From the NCBI GenBank assembly GCA_013695505.1, contig JACDAH010000170.1, positions 1 through 7,634 on the forward strand: 7,634 nucleotides of DNA. The letters are read 5' to 3'. Positions 1 to 7,614 of this stretch are shown piece after piece. Numbering within the stretch: position 1 is the stretch's first letter; each line of letters opens with the position of its first letter. The notes beneath the pieces were generated by a model. The model had not been told where the DNA came from. It saw only the letters and a program-made list of their open reading frames with translations, and did no database searches. The DNA comes from Chloroflexota bacterium. GTDB lineage: Bacteria > Chloroflexota > Limnocylindria > Limnocylindrales > CSP1-4. Position numbers and translations under genes: made by a program.

Positions 1-109
1 TCTCGTCCTGGTCCGGACCGAGGACGTGATCGCCCGGTACGCGGGTTCGTTGACGGGCGTGTGGCCGCCGGGCGCCCTTGACGAGCTTCGAGACGAATGG
101 GAACGGTAG
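1..109 (+). CDS. Probable antitoxin of a VapBC-type pair (C-terminal part only)
   Basis: An open frame enters from the left edge (first full codon at base 2) and stops at TAG 107-109, giving 35 visible residues that end in [10 protein letters not shown]. The fragment is hydrophilic, with an acidic/aromatic tail of the kind antitoxins use to wrap their cognate toxin. The DNA-binding N-terminus lies outside the window, so the family (AbrB/MazE-like or ribbon-helix-helix) cannot be decided. The main support is context: it overlaps the following PIN-domain gene by 13 bases, the usual antitoxin-toxin arrangement, which suggests translational coupling. Antitoxin identity is inferred from that position and from general resemblance of the tail, not from a recognised domain. 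Confidence 0.55.
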   Translation, partial: LVLVRTEDVIARYAGSLTGVWPPGALDELRDEWER

Positions 110-504
110 TCGTCGATGCCGGTGTCATCATCGCGATCCTGGACGCCAGTGACGCTCATCATGAGGCCGCGCGAAGCGCACTTGTCGAGCTCGAGCGTGG
201 CTCTCAGCTTGTGCTTCCTGCATCGGCCTACTCGGAGTTGATGGTCCATCCGCAGATCGGCGAGTCGAGCAGGAGCGCCGACGCCGACGCCTTCATCGAC
301 GCGCTGCCCGCTCGCATCGAGCCGATCGGCCGGAGCATTGCCCTGGCTGCCGCTGTCCTCCGATCACGACATGGCCGGAGGCTTCGGCTTCCGGACGCTC
401 TGGTGGTCGCCACGGCGGTCGTCCTGGACGCCGATCTCATCCTCACGACAGATTCGCGCTGGCCCGACACGAGCGTCGCGACACGAGTGGTGGGACCTCG
501 TTGA
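97..504 (+). CDS. vapC: VapC-like PIN-domain ribonuclease toxin
   Basis: This 135-residue protein has the length and layout of a VapC toxin, a metal-dependent RNase that cleaves RNA (often tRNA or rRNA) when its antitoxin is lost. The acidic PIN active-site residues are in order: Asp7 in VVVDAG, Glu47 in YSELMV, Asp100 in [10 protein letters not shown] and Asp119 in LTTDSRW. All four are present, so the nuclease looks intact. The ATG at 97 lies inside the end of the upstream frame, giving a 13-base overlap, and there is no strong Shine-Dalgarno, which fits coupling to the antitoxin. The TGA at 502-504 shares one base with the rpiB ATG. The RNA target cannot be read from sequence. The PIN assignment is secure; its role as the toxin of this pair is inference from position. 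Confidence 0.88.
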   Translation: MGTVVVDAGVIIAILDASDAHHEAARSALVELERGSQLVLPASAYSELMVHPQIGESSRSADADAFIDALPARIEPIGRSIALAAAVLRSRHGRRLRLPDALVVATAVVLDADLILTTDSRWPDTSVATRVVGPR

Positions 505-965
505 TGCGCGTCGCATTTGCCGCCGATCACGCCGGAGCCGCCCTGAAGGACGATCTCCGGCGTCGGCTCGAGGCGGCCGGCCTCGGTCACGAGGTCATCG
601 ACCTCGGTGGCGACGGCTCGGACCCGCTGGACGACTACCCGGACTTCGCCGCCCGTCTCGGCTCCGCGGTCCGCGACGGCGAAGCCGACCGCGGCGTCCT
701 CATCTGCGGCTCCGGCGTCGGGGCGAGCGTCGCGGCCAACAAGGTCCGCGGCATCAGGAGCGCCGTCTGCCACGACACGTACTCGGCCCACCAGGGCGTC
801 GAGCACGACGACATGAACATCCTCACGCTCGGCTCACGGGTCATCGGGCCCGAACCGGCCTGGGAATGCCTCGTCGCCTTCCTCGGGGCGACGTTCAGCG
901 GCGAGGCGCGCCACCAGCGCCGGCTCGACAAGGTCCTCGCGATCGAGGCGGCCGAACGCAGCTGA
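504..965 (+). CDS. rpiB: Ribose-5-phosphate isomerase B
   Basis: Cytoplasmic enzyme of the RpiB/LacAB family that interconverts ribulose-5-phosphate and ribose-5-phosphate in the non-oxidative PPP. The 153-residue protein starts [11 protein letters not shown], with the family's N-terminal ADHAG phosphate/sugar site (Asp8, His9). It carries DYPDFA at 44-49 and the LICGSGVG loop at 66-73, where Cys68 matches the catalytic cysteine of the E. coli-type enzyme rather than the Glu-type active site of mycobacterial RpiB. His101 in VEHDDMN and the following LTLGSRVIG are the usual C-terminal signature. A TTG at 501 would add one Met, but ATG 504 gives the canonical N-terminus. The start overlaps the vapC stop by one base (TGATG) with no good Shine-Dalgarno, so translation is probably coupled to the toxin gene. 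RpiB fits the PPP genes downstream, although a minus-strand gene intervenes. Confidence 0.95.
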   Translation: MRVAFAADHAGAALKDDLRRRLEAAGLGHEVIDLGGDGSDPLDDYPDFAARLGSAVRDGEADRGVLICGSGVGASVAANKVRGIRSAVCHDTYSAHQGVEHDDMNILTLGSRVIGPEPAWECLVAFLGATFSGEARHQRRLDKVLAIEAAERS

Positions 966-1089
966 TCGGGCGTTTCGAGCGTCACTCGCGGACCCTCGGT
1001 GGCTCATTTCATCGGCAGGGCGCCATCTCGTGGCGGGTGCGCGCCTGGCGGTCGGATGGCAGCTCTCGACACCGGACGGATCTGCCGTC
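966..1089. other. Convergent intergenic gap between rpiB and the RibD-C-like gene
   Basis: This 124-base stretch separates two genes whose 3' ends face each other. No plausible gene was seen. Two short perfect hairpins are visible: CGCCA/TGGCG around a 5-base loop at 1021-1035, and GACGG/CCGTC around a 5-base loop at 1075-1089, the latter abutting the stop codon of the minus-strand gene. Either might serve as a bidirectional 3' end, but neither has a T tract on either strand, so a classical Rho-independent terminator cannot be claimed. Confidence 0.4.
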
Positions 1090-1650
1090 TCAGGTGGCCT
1101 CGTAATCGAGCAGCATCGCCCCGGAGGCGAATCGCCGGGTCTCGCGGAGGCGAAGCCCGATGGGCTTTGCGAGCGCCGGGAAGAACGGCGTCCCGGCACC
1201 GAGGATCACCGGGTGGACGACGAGCTGGAACTCGTCGACGAGGCCTCGCTCGATGAACTCGGCAGCAAGCGTCGGTCCGCCGACCTCCAGATCTCCGTCG
1301 AACTCGGCCTTCAGCTTCGACAGCTCCTCGCCGACATCGCCGCGCACGAGCCGGCTGTTCCCTTCGACCGACTCGAGGCTGGTCGAGAACACGATCTTCG
1401 GCTTCGCGTTCCAGATCCGCGCGAAGTCGAGCATCACGGGCGTCGCCGCCGGGTCCGACTCGGCGGTCGGCCAGTAGGCCGTCATCACCTCGTACAGTCG
1501 TCGGCCGTAGAGCGACGCGTCGATCGCGCGCGTCTGGTCGTTGAACCAGGCGTGGAGCTCGTCATCGACCACGGTCCAGTCGAGGCTCTGGTCCGCTGTC
1601 TCGACGAAGCCGTCGAGCGACACGTTCATCAGGTAGATCAGCCTGCCCAT
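1090..1650 (-). CDS. RibD C-terminal/dihydrofolate reductase-like protein (YwjB/YyaP type)
   Basis: A 186-residue protein of the RibD_C family, the NADPH-binding fold shared by dihydrofolate reductase and the riboflavin-pathway reductase domain. It begins MGRLIYLMNVSLDGF, the classic start of this group, followed by LYGRRLYEVM near 47-56, the strand PKIVFST at 84-90, and the cofactor-binding stretch EVGGPTLAAEFIERGLVDE at 122-140, then HPVILGAGTPFF. These stand-alone proteins are usually labelled dihydrofolate reductase family protein, but most have no proven substrate, so no specific reaction is claimed. The start at 1650 is well supported by a near-perfect Shine-Dalgarno; a longer in-frame extension upstream (to 1959) would run through the divergent promoter and into pgi and is not credible. 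The gene stands alone on the minus strand, convergent with rpiB and divergent from pgi, interrupting the PPP gene group. Confidence 0.9.
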   Translation of the reverse strand: MGRLIYLMNVSLDGFVETADQSLDWTVVDDELHAWFNDQTRAIDASLYGRRLYEVMTAYWPTAESDPAATPVMLDFARIWNAKPKIVFSTSLESVEGNSRLVRGDVGEELSKLKAEFDGDLEVGGPTLAAEFIERGLVDEFQLVVHPVILGAGTPFFPALAKPIGLRLRETRRFASGAMLLDYEAT

Positions 1651-1652
1651 CG

Positions 1653-1660
1653 TCACCTCC
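1653..1660 (-). promoter_or_regulatory. Shine-Dalgarno site of the RibD-C-like gene
   Basis: Read on the minus strand the sequence is GGAGGTGA followed by two bases and then ATG, an eight-base match to the anti-Shine-Dalgarno. The match fixes the start at 1650, although the spacing from the end of the full match is tight; spacing measured from the GGAGG core is 5 bases. Confidence 0.85.
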
Positions 1661-1767
1661 GATGCATGGATTCGTCCTGCTGACGACGCCGGACGCCGGA
1701 ACTCATCGGTGCCGGTCGGCGCCGGTCGCCCGCTCGGGCCCGCGGACCCGATGCGACGCAGCGTTAA

Positions 1768-1781
1768 CGTCCGCGTGGACG
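1768..1781. repeat. Short perfect inverted repeat upstream of pgi
   Basis: CGTCC-GCGT-GGACG forms a 14-base inverted repeat with five-base arms. It ends 9 bases upstream of the proposed -10 element, covering the region a -35 box would occupy, so it could be a repressor or activator site for the operon. In DNA this GC-rich, five-base arms also arise by chance, so the regulatory role is only a suggestion. Confidence 0.3.
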
Positions 1782-1790
1782 GACTCGGAC

Positions 1791-1796
1791 TACCAT
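1791..1796 (+). promoter_or_regulatory. Probable -10 element of the pgi-gnd-zwf-opcA operon
   Basis: TACCAT matches the TANNNT form of a -10 box and lies 8 bases before the chosen pgi ATG, which would place transcription initiation at about 1803-1805, at or just before the start codon. No Shine-Dalgarno is visible before that ATG, so a leaderless mRNA is the simplest reading. No convincing -35 box was found; TTAACG at 1764-1769 is 21 bases away, which is long. The assignment rests on position and motif only. Confidence 0.42.
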
Positions 1797-1804
1797 GGGC
1801 CCTG

Positions 1805-3583
1805 ATGCCTGACGACGCCACCACCACCCCGGCCTTCGCGGTTCCCGAGCTGGCGCTTGGCGACGGCACGGCCGCGTACGATGCGGCGGTCGAGCGGGCC
1901 CGCGACGAGGAATGGACCGAACGCCTGTGGGACCGCGACCCGTCGCTATGGTCGACCAACGAGCGCGTCCAGGCCGCGATCGCAGAACGCCTCGGCTGGC
2001 TCGACGCCCCGGCCCACTTCGCCGATCAGGTCGCCGCGCTCGAGGGCTTCGGCGAGGGGATCCGCGACGCCGGCTTCACGACCGCGGTGGTCGGCGGGAT
2101 GGGCGGCAGCAGCCTCGCCCCGGACATCCTCAACCGCACGTTCGGGACCGCCGAGGGCTGGCTCGATCTCCGCGTCCTCGATTCGACCGACCCGGCGGCC
2201 GTGGCCGCGGCCGTCGACGATCTCGACCCGCTGGCCACGCTCTGGATCGTCGCGAGCAAATCCGGCACCACTACCGAGCCGCTCGCCTTCCAGGCCGATG
2301 CGTGGGAGCGTGCCGAGCGCGCGCTCCGGGCCCATCACGCGCCACGCCACGAGCACGCCGGCGAGCTGATGATCGCGATCACCGACCCGGGCAAGAGCGT
2401 CGAGGCCATCCCCCGCCACGACGATCTCCGCGAGGTCTTTCTGAATCCGGCCGACATCGGCGGTCGCTACTCGGCGCTGACGTACGTCGGCCTCGTGCCG
2501 GCCAGCCTGATCGGGATCGACCTCGACGCGCTCCTCGCGGCGGCCCTGGCGATGGCCGGCGCCTGCCGGGAGCCCGATCCGGCGGTGAACCCCGGCGTGA
2601 GCCTCGGCCTCGCGATCGGCACGCTCGCGAAGGCGGGGCGCGACAAGCTGACCTTCATCGCCGATCCGGCGATCGAGAGCTTCGGGGCGTGGGCGGAGCA
2701 GCTGATCGCGGAGAGCACCGGCAAGCACGGCGTGGGCATCGTCCCGGTCGACGGCGAGCCGATCGGAGAGATTGCGGCGTACGGACCGGACCGGGTCTTC
2801 GTCCGGCTGGCCCTCGCGGGCAGCGGCGGCCATGCCGCTGGCGACGGGCTCGTCGACGCTGCCGCGGCCGACGGCCGGCCCGTGATCCGGATCACCGTCG
2901 CCGATCCGATCGACCTCGGCGCGGAGGCGTTCCGCTGGGAGGTCGCCACCGCGATCGCGGGGGCCGTCCTTGGGATCGACCCGTTCGACCAGCCCAATGT
3001 TGAAGAGGCCAAGAACCTGACGCGGAACGTTCTTGCCGCCGCGGAATCAGGCGGGGCGCCTCCGCCGCCGGCCCCCGCCCTCGTCGCCGACACCGCCTCG
3101 GGTCTTGCCCTCCACGGAGACGCCGCGCTCCGTCTGACGGCTGGCGACGGAACCCTCGTCGGCGAGCTCGCCCGCCACCTGGCCAGGCGCAAGTCCAATG
3201 CCTATCTCGCCCTCCAGGCCTTCATCGTGCCGACCACTGCCACTGACGCAGCGCTCCAGCGGATCCGCGTCCTGCTCCGCGACGCGACCCGCTGCGCGAC
3301 GACGGCCGGCTTCGGGCCGCGCTTCCTTCATTCGACCGGCCAGCTCCACAAGGGCGGGACGCCGAGCGGCTGGTTCCTCCAGCTCACGTCGGATCATCCG
3401 GTGGATCGCCCGATCCCGGGCTGGCCGTACACCTTCGGTCGGCTCATCGATGCCCAGGCGGAGGGCGACTTCGCCGCGATCGAGTCCCACGACCTGCCCA
3501 TCCTGCGCGTCCACCTCGCCGATCCTGAGCGCGGCCTGGCCGCCCTCGAGGCGGCACTGCGCGAGGCGCTGGCCGCGGGCTGA
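1805..3583 (+). CDS. pgi: Glucose-6-phosphate isomerase of the transaldolase-fusion class
   Basis: Interconverts glucose-6-phosphate and fructose-6-phosphate, linking glycolysis to the oxidative PPP genes downstream. The 592-residue protein has two SIS sugar-isomerase domains. Visible motifs are VVGGMGGSSLAPD (95-107), the phosphate loop SKSGTTTEP (151-159), GGRYSALT (219-226), AESTGKHG (302-309) with the likely catalytic Glu303, and FDQPNVEEAK (394-403), the family signature whose Lys403 fits the catalytic lysine. A further C-terminal region (about 435-592) with NAYLALQAF, GFGPRFLHSTGQLHKGG and PYTFGRL is typical of the isomerase half of bifunctional transaldolase/Pgi proteins, and explains the length against roughly 450-550 residues for ordinary Pgi. 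No transaldolase part precedes it. ATG 1805 was chosen over the in-frame GTG at 1709 because residues before it look noncoding and cross the divergent promoter. First gene of the operon; gnd follows after 60 bases. Confidence 0.93.
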   Translation: MPDDATTTPAFAVPELALGDGTAAYDAAVERARDEEWTERLWDRDPSLWSTNERVQAAIAERLGWLDAPAHFADQVAALEGFGEGIRDAGFTTAVVGGMGGSSLAPDILNRTFGTAEGWLDLRVLDSTDPAAVAAAVDDLDPLATLWIVASKSGTTTEPLAFQADAWERAERALRAHHAPRHEHAGELMIAITDPGKSVEAIPRHDDLREVFLNPADIGGRYSALTYVGLVPASLIGIDLDALLAAALAMAGACREPDPAVNPGVSLGLAIGTLAKAGRDKLTFIADPAIESFGAWAEQLIAESTGKHGVGIVPVDGEPIGEIAAYGPDRVFVRLALAGSGGHAAGDGLVDAAAADGRPVIRITVADPIDLGAEAFRWEVATAIAGAVLGIDPFDQPNVEEAKNLTRNVLAAAESGGAPPPPAPALVADTASGLALHGDAALRLTAGDGTLVGELARHLARRKSNAYLALQAFIVPTTATDAALQRIRVLLRDATRCATTAGFGPRFLHSTGQLHKGGTPSGWFLQLTSDHPVDRPIPGWPYTFGRLIDAQAEGDFAAIESHDLPILRVHLADPERGLAALEAALREALAAG

Positions 3584-3629
3584 CAGCGAGCTTCACGCGA
3601 CCGCTCACCGGCCGCGTCCACTTGTCGAG

Positions 3630-3634
3630 GGAGG
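3630..3634 (+). promoter_or_regulatory. Shine-Dalgarno site of gnd
   Basis: GGAGG, inside the longer purine run GAGGGAGG at 3627-3634, lies 9 bases before ATG 3644. It supports that start and shows gnd is translated independently of pgi, whose stop is 60 bases upstream. Confidence 0.8.
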
Positions 3635-3643
3635 CCAGTCACA

Positions 3644-4543
3644 ATGCGGATCGGGTTCGTCGGTCTCGGTCGGATGGGCGCCAACATGGTCCGCCGCCTC
3701 CTCAAGGACGGGCACGAGGTCGTCGCCTACAACCGGACCTCGGAGAAGACCAAGGAGATCGAAGGCGAAGGCGCGATCGGCTCCTACTCGATCGCCGAGC
3801 TCGTCTCGAAGCTCGAGAAGCCGCGCGCCGTCTGGATCATGGTCCCGGCCGGGGACGCGACCGAGGCCCAGATCGCGGAGCTCATGGAGCACCTCGAGCC
3901 GGGCGACACGATCATCGACGGCGGCAACACCAACTTCCACGATGACCAGCGCCGCCATGCGACCTTGGCCGACAAGGGGATCCAGTACGTCGACGCCGGG
4001 ACGTCAGGCGGGATCTGGGGCCTCCAGGTGGGCTACTGCCTGATGGTCGGTGGCGAGGAGGCAGCCGTGAAGCCCCTCGAGCCGATCTTCGTCTCGCTTG
4101 CCCCGCCCAACGGGTATCTCCACGTGGGCGGCGCGGGCGCCGGCCATTACGTGAAGATGGTCCACAACGGGATCGAATACGGCCTGATGCAGGCGTATGC
4201 GGAGGGATTCGAGATCCTCCATGCCTCGTCCTACCCGCTCGACCTGGCGGGGATCGCCGACCTCTGGATGCAGGGATCCGTCGTCCGCTCGTGGCTGCTC
4301 GAGCTGGCGGCCCGGGCATTCAAGGCGAACGGCCAGGACCTCGAGCACCTCAAGGGGTACGTGGCGGATTCGGGCGAAGGCCGCTGGACGATCCAGGAGG
4401 CGATCGACCACGACGTCCCGGCCCCGGTCATCACCCTGTCGCTGCTGACCCGGTTCCGGTCTCGCCAGGACGATTCGTACGGCGCGAAGGTCCTGGCCGC
4501 ACTGCGCAACGAGTTCGGCGGCCACGAGGTGAAGACCGGATGA
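3644..4543 (+). CDS. gnd: 6-phosphogluconate dehydrogenase, decarboxylating, short form
   Basis: Oxidises and decarboxylates 6-phosphogluconate to ribulose-5-phosphate with reduction of NAD(P), the second oxidative step of the PPP. The 299-residue protein is the short type, lacking the extra C-terminal helices of the roughly 470-residue enzymes. It has the Rossmann motif GFVGLGRMGANM (4-15), the substrate loop DGGNTNF (92-98), DAGTSGGIWG (117-126), and the catalytic helix GHYVKMVHNGIEYG (167-180) with Lys171, Asn175 and Glu178. DSGEGRWT at 242-249 is also typical of Gnd and separates it from other beta-hydroxyacid dehydrogenases. After the second Rossmann strand it reads YNRTSEK, with an Arg31-Thr32 pair resembling NADP-binding long forms, although many short forms prefer NAD. 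A good Shine-Dalgarno precedes the start. The 3' end overlaps a 21-codon ORF in an ATGA arrangement. Confidence 0.96.
   Translation: MRIGFVGLGRMGANMVRRLLKDGHEVVAYNRTSEKTKEIEGEGAIGSYSIAELVSKLEKPRAVWIMVPAGDATEAQIAELMEHLEPGDTIIDGGNTNFHDDQRRHATLADKGIQYVDAGTSGGIWGLQVGYCLMVGGEEAAVKPLEPIFVSLAPPNGYLHVGGAGAGHYVKMVHNGIEYGLMQAYAEGFEILHASSYPLDLAGIADLWMQGSVVRSWLLELAARAFKANGQDLEHLKGYVADSGEGRWTIQEAIDHDVPAPVITLSLLTRFRSRQDDSYGAKVLAALRNEFGGHEVKTG
4526..4532 (+). promoter_or_regulatory. Shine-Dalgarno-like site before the 21-codon ORF
   Basis: GAGGTGA, inside the last codons of gnd, matches the anti-Shine-Dalgarno over seven bases and lies 7 bases before ATG 4540, ideal spacing. It also encodes Glu-Val-Lys of gnd, so it could be fortuitous. 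No comparable site lies just before the zwf ATG at 4602. Confidence 0.5.
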
Positions 4544-4601
4544 ACCGCGCCCGCATCCTGCCGTTGACCACCCGCCGTGGCCAGCGACATCGTCCCGCCC
4601 G

Positions 4602-4605
<4 letters not shown>
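4540..4605 (+). CDS. Possible 21-codon leader/coupling ORF between gnd and zwf
   Basis: A short frame encodes a 21-residue, strongly basic peptide (MNRARILPLTTRRG followed by QRHRPAR, seven Arg). Its ATG overlaps the gnd stop as ATGA at 4540-4543, and its TGA (4603-4605) overlaps the zwf ATG as a second ATGA at 4602-4605. GAGGTGA stands 7 bases upstream of its start, while zwf lacks a Shine-Dalgarno. The simplest function would be to carry terminating ribosomes from gnd to zwf; the peptide itself may have no role. The same frame also happens to be open further upstream within gnd as a shadow of that gene, so chance is a real alternative. No known family was recognised. Confidence 0.45.
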
Positions 4606-6311
<1,706 letters not shown>

Positions 6312-6333
6312 GCCCGCGCAAGGCGGACCGGCG

Positions 6334-7614
6334 ATGACCACGAGTGGGGGCCTGATCGCGGACGCGCCGGTCCGTCCCAACGAGCCCGTCCTCCGGTGGC
6401 GGTCGCGTGCCCGCAGCATCGAAGAGGTCGAGCAGGAGCTCGCCCGGATCTGGGCGCAGTCAGGCCTGGAGCGCAAGGTCGACGCCGACGGCGACCACGT
6501 CGCGGATCGCCACATCGCGGCCCGGACGAGCGTGATGAACCTCGTCGTGATCGCGGGCCGGCCCGAGGTCGGCGAGCGCTGCGCATCGACGATCCAACGG
6601 CTCGTCGGCCGCCACCCGTCACGAACGACGATCGTCCAGCCGGCCGATCCCGACGGTCCGTCGTGGCTCGACGCCGTCATCGTGGCCCACTGCATCATGC
6701 CCCGGCCCGACGCCCCGGAGACCTGCGCCGAGACGGTCCACCTGACCTGCGGCGGCGAGGCCGGCCGGCACCTCGACGCGATCGTGGCGCCGCTCCTGAT
6801 CCACGACCTGCCCGTCACCATCTGGTGGCCGGACGAGCCGTCGTTCGGCAGCCAGCCCGTCAACGACCTGCTCGACATGGCCGATCGCCTCGTTGTCGAT
6901 GGCTCGGGCTGGCACGGGACCGGGCTGACCCAGCTCCGCAAGATGGCGGCCGTGGCGAACCGCCAGCCGATCGCGATCTCGGACTTCGCGATGGTCCGCC
7001 AGTCGCGCTGGCGCGAGGCGATCGCCGCGATCTTCGACATCCCCGACTTCCTGCCGTACCTCCGTCACATCCGCCGAATCGCGGTGACGTACGCCGTCCG
7101 CGACGAGTTCGGGGCCGAGACGACGAACATCGTGAAGCCGCTCTACCACGCGGCCTGGCTCGGGTCACGCCTCGGGATGAAGGTGACCAAACAGCTCGCG
7201 CCGATGACCGGGGGCGCCGCCCGCAAGGCGCCAACCCGTGGCAGAGGCGGCCGTCTGTCGAACCTCGCCAACCCGAGCGCGGGTCTCGGCGCAACGCTTC
7301 GGGTTGATCGGACCGACGTCGCCGTCGTCATTCGGCCCGTCCTCTCGGAGATGCCGTCGGGGACGACGATCCGGATCGAGCTCCTCGCGGACTGGCGCGG
7401 CTCGGAGCTCCGGGCCGACGTCACCGCCGAGCAGGAGGCCGTCCACGTTCGGGTCTGGCAGGATGGCGTCCATTCGCTGGAGCGCGGCTTCACGGCGCCG
7501 CGCAAGACCGACGTGGATCTGCTTGCCGAGGCGATCGAGGCCGGCGGGCGGGATCAGGTCGCGGTCCAGACCCTCGAACTCGCCGCCGAGCTCGCCGGAG
7601 GTCCGATCACATGA
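6334..7614 (+). CDS. opcA: OpcA, glucose-6-phosphate dehydrogenase assembly protein
   Basis: OpcA proteins promote oligomerisation or activation of Zwf in cyanobacteria and actinomycetes; they are not enzymes themselves. This 426-residue protein has the family core around residues 60-195: TSVMNLVVIAG (65-75), then VAPLLIHDLPVTIWWPDEP (151-169), the most conserved block, and the later DFAMVRQSRWREAIAAIFD (217-235). The C-terminal part (about 320-426) is a second, beta-rich segment. Four cysteines (83, 120, 131, 139) are present, unlike in the adjacent Zwf. Start choice: ATG 6334 has AAGGCGG about 7 bases upstream; in-frame ATGs at 6235 and 6268 lie inside zwf and lack such a site. The stop overlaps the next gene's ATG as ATGA at 7611-7614. 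Position directly after zwf strongly supports the assignment. Confidence 0.92.
   Translation: MTTSGGLIADAPVRPNEPVLRWRSRARSIEEVEQELARIWAQSGLERKVDADGDHVADRHIAARTSVMNLVVIAGRPEVGERCASTIQRLVGRHPSRTTIVQPADPDGPSWLDAVIVAHCIMPRPDAPETCAETVHLTCGGEAGRHLDAIVAPLLIHDLPVTIWWPDEPSFGSQPVNDLLDMADRLVVDGSGWHGTGLTQLRKMAAVANRQPIAISDFAMVRQSRWREAIAAIFDIPDFLPYLRHIRRIAVTYAVRDEFGAETTNIVKPLYHAAWLGSRLGMKVTKQLAPMTGGAARKAPTRGRGGRLSNLANPSAGLGATLRVDRTDVAVVIRPVLSEMPSGTTIRIELLADWRGSELRADVTAEQEAVHVRVWQDGVHSLERGFTAPRKTDVDLLAEAIEAGGRDQVAVQTLELAAELAGGPIT
7597..7602 (+). promoter_or_regulatory. Shine-Dalgarno site of the gene after opcA
   Basis: GGAGGT inside the end of opcA lies 8 bases before ATG 7611. Together with the ATGA overlap it makes 7611 a convincing start even though only eight codons are visible. 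Confidence 0.75.

Noticed and set aside
501..503. TTG at 501 as the rpiB start
   Set aside because: It would add one Met before the canonical [11 protein letters not shown] terminus; ATG 504 is the stronger codon.
1021..1089. Two hairpins (1021-1035 and 1075-1089) as Rho-independent terminators for the convergent genes
   Set aside because: Each stem has only five perfect pairs and no T tract follows on either strand, so they do not meet the terminator pattern.
1709..1804. In-frame GTG at 1709 as the pgi start, adding 32 residues
   Set aside because: The extra residues do not resemble Pgi, the stretch covers the likely promoter region, and the ATG at 1805 fits the proposed -10 box.
1651..1959. 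Longer minus-strand start for the RibD-C-like gene
   Set aside because: The extension reads low-complexity Ser/Arg residues across the promoter region and into pgi, and the strong Shine-Dalgarno fixes the start at 1650.
1912..3003. Plus-strand 363-codon frame inside pgi
   Set aside because: Arg/Gly/Pro-rich shadow frame with no domain; the overlapping Pgi frame carries all family motifs.
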